In this document: positions 1 to 9,121 of the stretch, in pieces | Position numbering within the stretch: the first letter of the stretch is position 1 | How the letters are laid out: each line of letters starts with the position of its first letter | NCBI RefSeq assembly: GCF_019511525.1 | Contig: NZ_JAEUAT010000006.1 | Location: 278,482 to 342,481 of the forward strand | DNA: 64,000 bases | Origin: Rhizobium cauense | GTDB taxonomy: Bacteria; Pseudomonadota; Alphaproteobacteria; Rhizobiales; Rhizobiaceae | Direction: 5' to 3' | Translations under genes and position numbers: made by a program | The notes under the pieces: model-generated | The model's database searches: none | What the model saw: only the letters and a program-made list of their open reading frames with translations | What the model was told of the DNA's origin: nothing

Positions 1-1148
1 ATGTTGATGTAGCGATTGGCCTCCATCCAGTTTTCGTGGGTTTCAACGGCGAGGGCTCTGACGAGGCGCAAGCAGCTCTCTGCGTTTGGAAAGATGCGCA
101 CGACATAGGTCCTGCGGCGGATTTCTTCGTTGAGGCGTTCAAGCATGTTGGTTGATTTCAAGTGCTTGTGATGCTGGCGTGGCAATCGGAAGAAGGTCAG
201 CGTCTGTTCGATTGTCTCCTCGACCCAGCTGGTCAAGCGCGGATAGCGTGCCGACCACTTGGTGAGCCAGGCAGAGAGATCGGTCTTGGCTTCGTCGAGG
301 TCGCGCCGGTCGTAGAGCCACCGCAGTTCCTGCAGGCAGTCGTCGCCATGCTTTCGGGGCAGATGATCGAGGGCGTTGCGCAGAAAGTGCACGTAACAGC
401 GCTGCCAGGCGGCCTCTGGAAGTGTCTCCGCGATCGCCGCCACGAGGCCGGCATGATCGTCTTATACCACCAGTTCCACACCTCGCAAACCGCGCCCTTT
501 CAACTTGACGAGAAAGTCCTTCCATGCCGAGCGGCTCTCGCGGGCCGCCATTTCGACAGCCAGAATCTGCCGCCGTCCGTCCCAATCGATGCCGACTGCA
601 ATCAGAACCGCCTGGCTCATCACCACGCCGGCCTCACGGACCTTCTCATAGCGCGCATCGAGGATCAGATAGGCAAAGGGCTCGAGAAGCGCCCGCTCAG
701 CAAACGCCTTCAGGCTTTCGTCCAATCGCTTGTTGATCGCCGAGATTGAAGATGCCGAGAAAGCATGGCCGCAGAGCTCTTCGGTGATCGCCTTGACCTT
801 TCTGGTCGACACCCCCTGCACATACATCTCCGCCAAGGTCGCCACCAAGACTCGCTCGGAACGTTGATATCGTTCAAACAGTTCGGTGGAAAAATGTCCC
901 GAGCGATCTTGCGGAACACGCAGTTCAAGCTTGCCAACGCGGGTGATCAACGTTCGGCCGTAGTGGCCTGAGCGGTACCCGAGCCGGTCCGGCGTGCGCT
1001 CGCTTTTGCCAGCTCCAAGCGCCTCGTCCATCTCCGCTTCCAGAACCTCCTGCATCACTGCGCGGATCACTTCACGCAGGCCGTCGGGGTTCGATAGCAA
1101 AATCTCTTTCACTGCAGCACTGGCTGTCCTACCATCGGTCTTGGTCAT
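1..1148 (-). pseudogene. IS256-family transposase, nonsense-mutated and cut by the left window edge
   Basis: Mutator-type DDE transposase read leftwards from ATG at 1146-1148. The N-terminal part shows the family features: a region rich in E/D followed by YRSGHYGR, then the first catalytic Asp in LILDARYEKVREAG. An ochre codon (462-464) interrupts the frame immediately after GLRGVELVV. The same frame resumes with DDHAGLVAAIAETLPEAAW, which carries the second catalytic Asp, and continues through RCYVHFLRNAL, FFRLPRQHHKHLKSTNMLERLNEEI (third acidic residue) to the window edge. No other lesion is visible, so a single serine-to-stop change probably killed it. The true end lies left of position 1. 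Confidence 0.9.
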
Positions 1149-1269
1149 GGTGGCGCTCCCTCCGGGGAATGGGTGACGTTGAACATCACCAGATCCCATG
1201 GGGACGTATGGATAGCGGCGAGTGCTCTGGCAAAGTGACGTTGCTAACAAACACCCGTGGAGGAATACC

Positions 1270-2436
1270 ATGCATGTAGTGGCTGACCGATCCGAAACTC
1301 TGACTGCTATCCGGACTGATCTGGGCGCGATCTTCGTGTCGTTGGAGCTCAGCCGTTCAACCTGGCTGATCACGTCGCTGTCGCCTGGTGGCGGCGAGAA
1401 GTTGTCAAAACACAGTGTCCCCAGTGGTGATTTATCCGCCTTGTTCCGTCGCCTCGATAGCGTGCGAGAGAAGACGAGAGCGCGCCTGGGACGAGACTTT
1501 CCCATCGTTGCTATCCAGGAGGCCGGGCTGGATGGCTTTTGGATCCATCGAGCTTTGCGCAAGGCGGGGGTCGAGAGCTACGTCGTTGATCCCGCGTCGA
1601 TCGCAGTGTCTCGTCGCAGTCGCCGAGCCAAGACCGACAAGATCGATGGTGAAGCGCTCGTTCGCTCTCTTCTTGCCTTCAAGCGTGGCGAACCGCGCAT
1701 ATGTGCAATGGTCAAAGAGCCAACACCGGAGCAAGAGGACCGTCGGCGCATCTGTCGCGAGCGCAAGGTACTGACGACCGAACGGATATGTCACGTCAAC
1801 CGAATAAAGGGGCTGTTATTCGCACAGGGGATCACGGACTATGAACCACTCAACCGAGACCGCAGGGACCGACTTGAGGAACTCCTAACCGGCGATGGAA
1901 GATCGCTTCCGCCCCATCTTAAAGCCCAGATCGGCCGCGAGCTCGACCGCCTCGAACTATTGCTTGCACAGGTTAAAGAGATAGAGATCGAGCGTGACAA
2001 ACTTCTGCATACGGAAGAAGTCGTAACTCGCAGTCCCGCCAAGCTCCTTATGGAGATCAAAGGCATTGGCCCGGAGTTTGCGGCTGTCCTCTGTCATGAA
2101 GGCCTCTTTCGACATTTTGACAATCGCAGGCAGGTGGCCGCCTACGCAGGCCTAGCGCCAACGCCGTGGCAAAGTGGTCAAGTCGACCGAGAGCAAGGCG
2201 TGTCCAAAACTGGCAATCCACGGCTGCGAACAACGATGGTCCAGCTCGCGTGGCTTTGGATACGCCACCAGCCGGGGTCGAACCTTACACTGTGGTTCCA
2301 AGCCAGGCTCCAACGCAACGGAGGTCGTTTCAAGAAGACTACGATCGTCGCGCTCGCGCGAAAGCTGCTGATTGCTCTCTGGAAATACGCGACATCTGGC
2401 GTCATCATCGAGGGCGCCTTGATGAAAGCCGCATAA
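1270..2436 (+). CDS. IS110-family transposase
   Basis: A 388-residue RuvC-like (DEDD) transposase of the IS110 family. The N-terminal RuvC-like part begins with FVSLELSRSTWLITSLSPG and contains AIQEAGLDGFWIHRAL and RRAKTDKIDGEALVRSLLAF. The C-terminal transposase_20 part has KLLMEIKGIGPEFAAVL, YAGLAPTPWQSG, and GVSKTGNPRLRTTMVQLAWLW with the conserved serine region. The start at 1270 follows GTGGAGGAAT and is preferred over the longer frame opening at 1222. The gene is full length with no lesion. IS110 elements lack classical terminal repeats, so the element boundaries cannot be drawn. It sits about 120 bases from the IS256 relict, pointing away from it. Confidence 0.92.
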   Translation: MHVVADRSETLTAIRTDLGAIFVSLELSRSTWLITSLSPGGGEKLSKHSVPSGDLSALFRRLDSVREKTRARLGRDFPIVAIQEAGLDGFWIHRALRKAGVESYVVDPASIAVSRRSRRAKTDKIDGEALVRSLLAFKRGEPRICAMVKEPTPEQEDRRRICRERKVLTTERICHVNRIKGLLFAQGITDYEPLNRDRRDRLEELLTGDGRSLPPHLKAQIGRELDRLELLLAQVKEIEIERDKLLHTEEVVTRSPAKLLMEIKGIGPEFAAVLCHEGLFRHFDNRRQVAAYAGLAPTPWQSGQVDREQGVSKTGNPRLRTTMVQLAWLWIRHQPGSNLTLWFQARLQRNGGRFKKTTIVALARKLLIALWKYATSGVIIEGALMKAA

Positions 2437-3102
2437 CTGTCTCATTCCCCAGGGCCTGATCAGTCCTGACGGATGCAGGTGGACGAACCGCATGGCAGAC
2501 TGGCCTGAAATGCCGCTCACTCAGAATGGTCTCGTCGCCTGAGCCCAGCCGCCGAAAGCGGGATATTGGTGCAGCCGTGAAAGAGCGGCGACCGAATGTG
2601 AGGTTGATCTGCTCGGCTAACGAGCAGAGTCATGCAGTCGGGCTCAACCTGGATCCCAGAATTGAAAGGGCATCGATATGAGAAGCTAGTCCCACTTGAC
2701 CGGCGCTTCCCCATGTGAGTCTGCCATGGCCGCCTTCCCTTAGGAAATTTGCAGAACCTTCAGCACTCTACCAAGAAAGGTCGGATCGTTCGGTGATGTG
2801 AACACTCCGTTTTCAGTGTTTTGACTTTGTCGACGACCGCTTGAAAGCAACCTGCCGCCTTGGGGAAACGCTTGAAACGGCGCCAGGTCTTTTCGAGATA
2901 TCAAAACCCGCCGTTTCCACGGGGTCGTCATAGGCTGTGTGGCACTTCGAAAATGTCTGTCCTCTGGTGAGCCCGCAGCGACAACCGTAGCCTCTGGCTT
3001 GCGCACTTCGCGGTAGGAAAGATGCTGCTCAAAGGACAGCATGAGGCTTTCTGCGCCGGTCTGACAACGTTGCGCGGGCACATCGAGAGTTGCCGAGGCC
3101 AG
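2437..3102. other. Gene-free stretch right of the IS110 transposase
   Basis: About 660 bases without a convincing gene. The first 250-300 bases are the likely noncoding right flank of the IS110 element; the rest has only short overlapping frames with no recognisable protein. Inverted segments such as CTGCTCGGCTAACGAGCAG (near 2610-2628) could fold in RNA. No tRNA, terminator or promoter was recognised. Confidence 0.4.
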
Positions 3103-3972
3103 CTAGTTGCGATCAGCGACAGGACGAGATGGATCCTGCTGGCTTTCCAGCGCAGCCCATTTTCGCTCATTGCGCGTTGCTGGCTTGAATCTCCTGTAGG
3201 TTCTGTCAATGAACCGCAATATCCGGGTAACATGCATCAGCTTGTCCACCCAGGAGCTCAAATTAACCAAGCGCTCCGCCAACACTTCATTTGCCGTAAG
3301 GGCAACTTCAACCGGTGAATACTGCGGGAAGTGCGCAGAAAGCTCGGCGTAGGGATTCATGCGCTGTCGACCAAGGATGTCAATTTCTCCGCGCCGATAC
3401 ATCAGGCGTAAGACAACTTGCTCGAAGGTCCAGTCATGAACGTCCAGCACCTGATAGCGTTCACTTCGTTTTGAGGAGAATCCTGCAAGAGTAACTTGTA
3501 TGTCCGGCTGAAGCTGTGCGAGCCAGAAGGCTAGCGCAAATCCGCTGGTCGGAATACTTGCGGGCGGGTAGAACGAAGAAAATACCGCCGTCAAATCAAG
3601 ATGTCGGACTTCTACGTCCCCAAATTCCGAAGCCGGGCTAAATTTCTCGCGCTCACCAATCGCGAGATTGACGATTCCAAGGAAGCTGCTTCTGTCGAAA
3701 TATTGCAAGACCTTGGAGACCTTACCACTTTTGACCAAATTGGAGCCCAATGTCCCGCTTCGCGTCACAAGAAGCGCAGGACGCAGGAAGGGCTCGTTCA
3801 AGACCTTGTAGACCTTGTTGAAAAAAATAAAGAGCGTTGTCTCAGGAAGGCGCGAGGTCAAGTCACTGATGTTCACCTCGTCGCTGTTCGCGACGAGAAC
3901 GATATGGCTGTAGCCTTGAAAGAGGGCCTTCCAACCATCCCAATTCATTTCCTGTGAGGGGATAATATCCAT
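3103..3972 (-). CDS. Putative glycosyltransferase, sialyltransferase-like fold, unassigned
   Basis: A 289-residue protein that I do not recognise with certainty. It has an early VLVANSDEVN segment, a central IPTSGFALAFWLAQLQPDIQ segment and then VTLAGFSSKRSERYQVLDVHDWTFEQ. The order SGFALA, TLAGF, VHDW resembles bacterial sialyltransferase-like proteins (GT29/DUF115 type), where the small-residue loop binds nucleotide sugar and a late His is catalytic. That assignment is inference. No signal peptide or membrane segment is seen, so it should be cytosolic. The C-terminal 60 residues are basic. It lies near other polysaccharide-decoration genes. The ATG at 3972 is the only early start. Confidence 0.55.
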   Translation of the reverse strand: MDIIPSQEMNWDGWKALFQGYSHIVLVANSDEVNISDLTSRLPETTLFIFFNKVYKVLNEPFLRPALLVTRSGTLGSNLVKSGKVSKVLQYFDRSSFLGIVNLAIGEREKFSPASEFGDVEVRHLDLTAVFSSFYPPASIPTSGFALAFWLAQLQPDIQVTLAGFSSKRSERYQVLDVHDWTFEQVVLRLMYRRGEIDILGRQRMNPYAELSAHFPQYSPVEVALTANEVLAERLVNLSSWVDKLMHVTRILRFIDRTYRRFKPATRNERKWAALESQQDPSRPVADRN

Positions 3973-4254
3973 GTATTCAAGGCCCTGCCTGCTCTGAAAT
4001 TTTCGGTGAAAGTGGATGACAAACGGTCACCAAAGTCAAGGCAAGTGCTTCGGCGATGACCGAGGGATTGTCGAAAGCAAACAAATGCAGGCTCCTTATG
4101 CCGACTTGGCTTTCAGGCTCTTGTCGCCTTATGCTGCAAGATCCAGATCTTGAATTGGAATTGCATGAACAACCCGGCGTGAACATGCATTGGCTAACGC
4201 GTCGACGAAAATCAAAGGAAGAGCAGTCCCGAAGTCAACACGAGGCCGAAGAAC
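3973..4254. other. Divergent intergenic region, nothing recognised
   Basis: This 282-base gap separates the leftward gene ending at 3103 from the rightward gene at 4255, so it should carry both promoters. No consensus promoter or operator was found by eye. Confidence 0.3.
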
Positions 4255-4989
4255 ATGTCATACCTGAGTGACTTGATACACCTGAAGCGTCATGCGAATC
4301 GATGGCTACGGTATAGGTTGGCGGCGCCCCAAGTTCCCAATCTTGAGGAACTGTTCAAGGGAAAGAACGTCGTCGTCGTCGGTTCAGCGCCTGTCTCGAC
4401 TGAGCCCCCCGGGTGGAACGATCGCTTTCGAGTGTTGACCATAAACGCTTCTCAGGTTGCTGCAACGGCGTGGTTGAAGCAGGCCCCAGATGCCACATTG
4501 ATGCAATTCAACCAGATAGAAGGAACCAACCCGGCGGCCCTTGAGGTCCGCAAGGTACTCAAGCATCAGAAAACAGGCATGCTCTGCATTCTCAATTGGC
4601 GCCACGACCTGCCCCGATTACAGAGAGGAATTGAAGCATTCCAGTACAGCTATGACGAATTGAAGCTAATAAGTCGGCACGAGCGTATTGCCCTGATGCA
4701 TCGGATGACCGGACGGCTCAATCTTGAGATGGAGGGAGAGGCTAAATGGTCAAACGGGATCGTGGGAGTTGCTCTTGCAATCAACAGCGGCGCTGCCAAC
4801 GTGATTCTCACCGGAATCGATCCCCTTTCCAACGGCCACAAGTACAATTCTCTTGATCTTTCTCGCATGCACAAGGAGACAGACCTCGAGGCCCTCAAAG
4901 CTTTCCGCGAGCGGGAGATGCCGATCTTTACGGCGGACCCCCACGTTGCGCAGTCCACTAATCTTCCGCTATGGGCGCTCCGCAGTTAG
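4255..4989 (+). CDS. Putative glycosyltransferase-like protein (sialyltransferase/DUF115-like)
   Basis: A 244-residue cytosolic protein. Near the N-terminus, residues about 33-47 read GKNVVVVGSAPVSTEP, a nucleotide-binding-like loop resembling the VGNGPS motif of sialyltransferase-like families. Later SNGIVGVALAINSGAANVIL is followed by TGIDPLSNGHKYN with a late histidine. This order parallels SGFALAFWLA / TLAGF of the gene at 3103-3972, so the two may be distant relatives placed back to back. Activity and substrate are unknown; a sugar-transfer role in surface polysaccharide synthesis is inferred from neighbours. The start ATG at 4255 lies after a weak purine-rich stretch. Confidence 0.55.
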   Translation: MSYLSDLIHLKRHANRWLRYRLAAPQVPNLEELFKGKNVVVVGSAPVSTEPPGWNDRFRVLTINASQVAATAWLKQAPDATLMQFNQIEGTNPAALEVRKVLKHQKTGMLCILNWRHDLPRLQRGIEAFQYSYDELKLISRHERIALMHRMTGRLNLEMEGEAKWSNGIVGVALAINSGAANVILTGIDPLSNGHKYNSLDLSRMHKETDLEALKAFREREMPIFTADPHVAQSTNLPLWALRS

Positions 4990-5120
4990 GTGCTAAAACG
5001 TCTACTTGGTTTGGAGGGCGTGCGATCGTGACCGACTTCGTTTGACTACCTTACCCGCCCGTTGCTTGCTCCGTTCCGGCAGCCTAGCGGTAGTCTGTCG
5101 CTCGCGGTGGCTCGTCAGCG

Positions 5121-5651
5121 CTAGCCGCTGCGATTTCCACGAAGCCTGACCAGTCTTGCGGGCGCGCCGACATAGATCCCGCCAGGAACAGTCGGTCCCT
5201 TCACCACACTGTTGGCTCCGATCACGCAACCACGAGCAATATGAGCGCCTGCCAGAATTTTTACGCCGGCGCCGATCCAGACGTCGTCTTCAATTACCAC
5301 TTTGGCTTTTCGCAGTGGCTGGTCTTTGATTGGAAGCAATGGATCATCGAAGCCATGCTCGAACGAGATGATCGCCGTCTGCGCTGCGACCCGGACGTGG
5401 TTTCCAATGCGAATGCCACCATGCCCGAGCAGAACCGTATGGTCGTTCAGCGAAACATTGTCTCCAATCTCTATGCGTCCGCTCTGGGCGTCAATCACAA
5501 CGCCGTAACGCATTGAGATCCGGTCGCCGATTGCTATTGCACCAGAACGCCACCTGAAGTGGGGCCAATAAAGCATCTTTGGCTTGGCTCCGATGGTGAG
5601 GTGACCACCGGAAAACCACGAGCGGACTTTAGCCAGCCACCCCAGGTTCAC
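5121..5651 (-). CDS. Left-handed beta-helix (hexapeptide) acyltransferase
   Basis: A 176-residue protein of the LbetaH acetyltransferase superfamily (WcaF/CysE/maltose-acetyltransferase type), which transfers acetyl or another acyl group from CoA, here probably to a sugar. Imperfect hexapeptide repeats run from about residue 45 to 160: IAIGDR, IEIGDN, IRIGNH, VVIEDDVWIGAGVKI, CVIGANSVV. The usual catalytic-type His sits in ISFEHGFDD, and the family ending GGIYVGAPARLVR is present. It starts 3 bases after the stop of the GT8-like gene at 5655-6353, so the two form one leftward operon and may glycosylate and then acylate the same polysaccharide. Confidence 0.85.
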   Translation of the reverse strand: MNLGWLAKVRSWFSGGHLTIGAKPKMLYWPHFRWRSGAIAIGDRISMRYGVVIDAQSGRIEIGDNVSLNDHTVLLGHGGIRIGNHVRVAAQTAIISFEHGFDDPLLPIKDQPLRKAKVVIEDDVWIGAGVKILAGAHIARGCVIGANSVVKGPTVPGGIYVGAPARLVRLRGNRSG

Positions 5652-5654
5652 GTG

Positions 5655-6353
5655 TCAGGCCGGAGCAAACCCTGGATCAATCGCGTATGCCTTGTCCAGC
5701 CACCTCTGGGAATACTCGACGTCTTGCCAATTTTTGAACCAGGGACCGCCATTGGTGTAGTGAACACCTTTAGGATATCCGGTTGTTGGTTTCTGGCTCC
5801 AGCCCTCAAGCCAGTTCCATTCCTCTGGAATTTCTCCAATCTCGCTGTCAGCAGCCCACTGCAAACGATGAAGGAAAGCGCCGCTTTCTCTGTTGACAAG
5901 TTCCGGCGTCAGCTTGCGGGTTGACGGATGATCGCAATTGAAGAGCATAAATGACGACCAGTTCTTCCGAGGATAGGTCGTCTGGATCTTTCCGTCCATC
6001 TTCACACCTTCCTTGGGCGTATAGTCATGGTGTACGCACGCAACTGCGTGGTTCTCATTGCGGTACTGCAGGAGATCAGCGACGTCGCCAAAAAACAGGA
6101 AGTCGCAATCGCAGAACAGAGCCCATCCCTTGTAGTCTGCCAGCCACGGCGTGAAAAAGCGAGAATACGTAAACTCGGTGGACGCAAGTGGATCGACTTC
6201 ACGGGTGTAGACACCGCGATCAATCAAGTCCTGCAGCTTGATCGGATGCACATCGACATCGATGGAAGCATTTTCCAGCAAAGTCTCCTTGGCCACCTGA
6301 TAGGCGATATCCTCGCGGGAATCCCATCCAATAAAGACCGACAATTCTGCCAT
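5655..6353 (-). CDS. Glycosyltransferase, GT8-like
   Basis: A 232-residue cytosolic glycosyltransferase. It opens with ELSVFIGWDSREDIAYQVAK and has a DxD-type metal and nucleotide-sugar site in GWALFCDCDFLFFGD (about residues 84-98). Then come SSFMLFNCDHP, EEWNWLEGW and a late histidine in GVHYTNGGPWF, a pattern of GT8-like enzymes found beside LPS genes. The start at 6353 is chosen because AGGGAGAAGTAC precedes it; a frame extending to 6428 has no such site. It is co-transcribed with the acyltransferase that begins 3 bases beyond its stop. The donor sugar cannot be read from sequence. Confidence 0.75.
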   Translation of the reverse strand: MAELSVFIGWDSREDIAYQVAKETLLENASIDVDVHPIKLQDLIDRGVYTREVDPLASTEFTYSRFFTPWLADYKGWALFCDCDFLFFGDVADLLQYRNENHAVACVHHDYTPKEGVKMDGKIQTTYPRKNWSSFMLFNCDHPSTRKLTPELVNRESGAFLHRLQWAADSEIGEIPEEWNWLEGWSQKPTTGYPKGVHYTNGGPWFKNWQDVEYSQRWLDKAYAIDPGFAPA

Positions 6354-6767
6354 GTACTTCTCCCTAGATGACGTTGGGTGAAGATGGACGACTGTCGTAG
6401 GCGAAGTCAACCCAGGTTGCACGGCCAATCACCGCCTATCCTGAAGAGATTATCCGATGTTCAGTTGCGCTGACCTCATCCCTGTATAACGCTCGCGAAA
6501 GGGCTCGACAGAGTACGGTCCCCGCTGACGCTGCAAGGAGTGGTGCCCGACCATGGGGATGACGGCTTAGCGATCGCACATTCCCGGCAATGTACAAAAT
6601 GGCGCGCACCAATGATCAACGAGTTCTGCACAGCAAAACCAAAAGTGAGTTGTGCATTGCGGGGACGAGATGCTCTTAATTGGCCATGATCCGCTGATTA
6701 GAGGCCGGCGAGCAACGAGCAAGTTGGAAGCAAGGCTGTATCCGTCGCTAATTACTCTGGGACAGAA
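6354..6767. other. Divergent intergenic region
   Basis: About 410 bases between the leftward GT8/acyltransferase operon and the rightward GT25 gene. It must hold both promoters. No recognisable operator, RNA gene or repeat was seen. Confidence 0.3.
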
Positions 6768-7568
6768 TTGAATATTTTAATCATCAGTCGCAAGTCCGAG
6801 AACGAAAGAAGGCGTTTTCAGTCTCAACAGATGGCGAGGCTCGGATTGACATATCGCTTCCTCGATGCGTTCGAAGCGAGCGACCTGTCCCCGGAAGACT
6901 GTCAGAAGGCTGCGAACAATTGGCCGAGTCCGACGCTTCGCCAGGACATAGCTTGCTTCACATCGCATAGGATGGCCTGGAAAGTCGTCGCCGAGCGAAA
7001 CGAACAGACAATCATCCTGGAAGACGATGCCGTCCTCTCGACCGATATTGTCGAGGTGATAAAAACCATCCGCGCACGCGACGACGCCTGGAATTGCGTC
7101 TACGATCTGGAATTTGTGCCCCTGCCCCATATCATGGCGAAGTCGCCGCTGTGGATGAATGATGACAGCGGCCACAAGGCAACCCGCGTCTTTCAAAATC
7201 GGCTCGGCCTGGCGGGCTACGTCATCGGACCGCAAGCCGCCGCCAGGATGCTCGAGGATACGAAGGATTACGCTCTGGTCGATGCACACTTTTGGCATAG
7301 ATCGTGGATGGCAGCCTTTCAGATCGAACCAGCTCCGGTCGTCCAGCTGCGCTTTCTCGGCAGCAGCGCCGACAGCGCGCCCTTTGTGCGGGCATCCGAA
7401 GACGACACGTTCAGGCCAACGAGCAAGCTACGCAAACATTTCATGCGCTTGCGTCTCGAGTTCATCAAGGCCCGCAATCTCGTGAAAGCACATCTTCGAA
7501 GCGAAAAGCGACAGATCGATATGGATACCGCCAAGTTCGCCTTCGCGTCCGACTACGACCACTCTTGA
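6768..7568 (+). CDS. Glycosyltransferase family 25 (LPS-type)
   Basis: A 266-residue GT25-like enzyme, related to LPS beta-galactosyltransferases of the Lpt/Lex2B kind. Seen in sequence: the N-terminal strand MNILIISRKSENERRRF, the family block ACFTSHRMAWKVV, and the metal-binding ILEDDAVL motif (about residues 83-92), then AGYVIGPQAAARML and LVDAHFWH. The start is a TTG at 6768; it is preferred because GT25 proteins normally begin directly with this first strand and the next ATG would remove it. The protein has no signal peptide and should act at the cytoplasmic face on nascent LPS or capsule. Confidence 0.8.
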   Translation: MNILIISRKSENERRRFQSQQMARLGLTYRFLDAFEASDLSPEDCQKAANNWPSPTLRQDIACFTSHRMAWKVVAERNEQTIILEDDAVLSTDIVEVIKTIRARDDAWNCVYDLEFVPLPHIMAKSPLWMNDDSGHKATRVFQNRLGLAGYVIGPQAAARMLEDTKDYALVDAHFWHRSWMAAFQIEPAPVVQLRFLGSSADSAPFVRASEDDTFRPTSKLRKHFMRLRLEFIKARNLVKAHLRSEKRQIDMDTAKFAFASDYDHS

Positions 7569-7602
7569 GTTCTTCGATGTCTCTGACAGGATAAGCAATC
7601 CG

Positions 7603-7893
7603 ATGGCTCACTATGAACCCAAATACACTTGGCGCCGCACGCGGCCTGATGAGGATCATTCGGCCGCCGACCTCGATTGGATTGGGTTGGATGGCACCGA
7701 GTACCTCGGTAGAATCAAGAAAGAGACGAAGGGACCGACGAAGGACAAATGGCATTGGGCCTGCTCCTGGCCCCGAGCCTGCAAAGGCAATCCACCCTCC
7801 CCAAGCACTGGCTATGCCGAAACGGCAAGGCAAGCGACGCAGAAAGTGGAAGAATATTGGGAGCGCTGCCACCTGGTGATGGCGCAGCGATGA
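7603..7893 (+). CDS. Small conserved-type hypothetical protein
   Basis: A 96-residue soluble protein, rich in Trp, Lys and charged residues (YEPKYTWRRTRPDEDHSAAD, then KWHWACSWPRACKG). The C-terminal half (ETARQATQKVEEYWERCH) looks helical. It has two separated Cys and no membrane segment. Codon use is like that of its neighbours and the ATG is plausible, 34 bases after the GT25 gene. I do not recognise the family and assign no function. Confidence 0.6.
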   Translation: MAHYEPKYTWRRTRPDEDHSAADLDWIGLDGTEYLGRIKKETKGPTKDKWHWACSWPRACKGNPPSPSTGYAETARQATQKVEEYWERCHLVMAQR

Positions 7894-8302
7894 GTTCGCG
7901 GGCCGCTTCTGATGGGACCCTAAATCTGAGACTGTAGGGCGGTGCACGCCGAGCAGCGTTACGAAAGAACTCAAAATGGAATGCCGCATCTAGTGCTGGA
8001 CAAAGCGCCAAGGGTCGCTCGTCTGACGGTGATGGCGGCGTTGCCGCTCTATCTGATTTTCCCGTTCACCGTGACCGAATGGAACGGGGCGATCGGGCTG
8101 CCTATGCCCTGGACTGATATCTTCATTCGTGACGATAACGATAACCAGAGGCACCTGGCGCCATCGACGTAGCCGAAATCGACGCCGATGCCCAGGAATT
8201 CTCATGGCAGGTTTAAAAAAAGTGCAACGAAAGGTAGTCCACACCTCTGGACGTGGTCGAGACTGGCTCTATTTCGATATGGAGTAGATCAAGGAGGGAA
8301 CT
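7894..8302. other. Gap with only doubtful short frames
   Basis: About 400 bases. Two overlapping short frames on opposite strands (7942-8172 and 7990-8244) exclude each other, and neither has a recognisable motif or convincing ribosome binding site. No promoter of the EcfG type was found in front of the gene at 8303. Confidence 0.3.
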
Positions 8303-8842
8303 ATGTCTGAGCTCATAGTGCTTGGTTTCGATGAACCTGACGAAGCAGACGCGATACTTAACCGCTTGTTGACGCTCGAAAAGGAGTACCTGATAGACCT
8401 CGAGGACGCCGTCGTTGTTATTCGAGACAGCGGCGGAAAAGTTCGCTTGAAGCAAAGCGTCAACCTTGCAGGGATGGGAGCGACAAGAGGTGGGTTGTCC
8501 GGAGCGTTGTGGGGAACTCTCGTAGGTCTCTTGTTTTTGAATCCTCTGGCGGGAATGGTTGTTGGCGGAGCGTTCGGAGCTGGTTCTGGTGCTATCGCCG
8601 GATCGCTCACAGACTACGGCATCGACGACGACCTTATCAAGAGCCTGGCTGAGACTATCCCGGCCGGCAGTTCAGCTCTTTTCTTGCTTGTACGCAAAGT
8701 GCAGCCAGAGAAGGTCCTCGAAGAATTCAAAAACAAGCGTGCACGTATTCTGAGAACTTCACTCTCTCCTGATCAGGAAGCGAGACTCCGCTCAGCGCTC
8801 TCACCTGTGGCAACGGAAGCCGGATCGGCAGCTCCCTCCTGA
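8303..8842 (+). CDS. DUF1269-family membrane protein
   Basis: A 179-residue protein of the DUF1269 family. The N-terminal ferredoxin-like part (MSELIVLGFDEPDEADAIL, then LEDAVVVIRDSGGKVRLKQS) is followed by a glycine-rich double membrane hairpin (GLSGALWGTLVGLLFLNPLAG and VVGGAFGAGSGAIAG) and a soluble C-terminal part ending near SSALFLLVRKVQPEKVLEEF. AAGGAGGGAACT precedes the ATG. Members of this family are often stress-associated, but their biochemical role is unknown. The general-stress-type protein at 39298-39897 has a comparable architecture. Confidence 0.85.
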   Translation: MSELIVLGFDEPDEADAILNRLLTLEKEYLIDLEDAVVVIRDSGGKVRLKQSVNLAGMGATRGGLSGALWGTLVGLLFLNPLAGMVVGGAFGAGSGAIAGSLTDYGIDDDLIKSLAETIPAGSSALFLLVRKVQPEKVLEEFKNKRARILRTSLSPDQEARLRSALSPVATEAGSAAPS

Positions 8843-9121
8843 TTGTCGGATAAACGCGTGCTGTCGCATGTATAGGAGATCGCTCCTCTAACGACCCGGC
8901 TAGGTCCTCACGATCTTGCTGGCCTAAGCGTTGCTGCAGGCGCGGTGACTGGCAATGTCGCGGGCCAACCGGGACAGTATTGTTGCGATCGGTATGGTCG
9001 ACGCTTCGTTGCGGCATGCCTCGATAACTGCGATATTCGCCTCGCGTTGTAGTTGTCATATGCGGCCTAACCCCGCTATCTTTGTCTGGGAATTTCGGAT
9101 CAAGTGCTCAGGAAATTGCCT

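Noticed and set aside
162..749. Long open frame on the plus strand
   Set aside because: It is antisense to the IS256 transposase frame, which is recognised protein by protein.
7942..8244. Two opposing short frames of 76 and 84 codons
   Set aside because: They overlap head-on, have no recognisable motif and weak ribosome sites.
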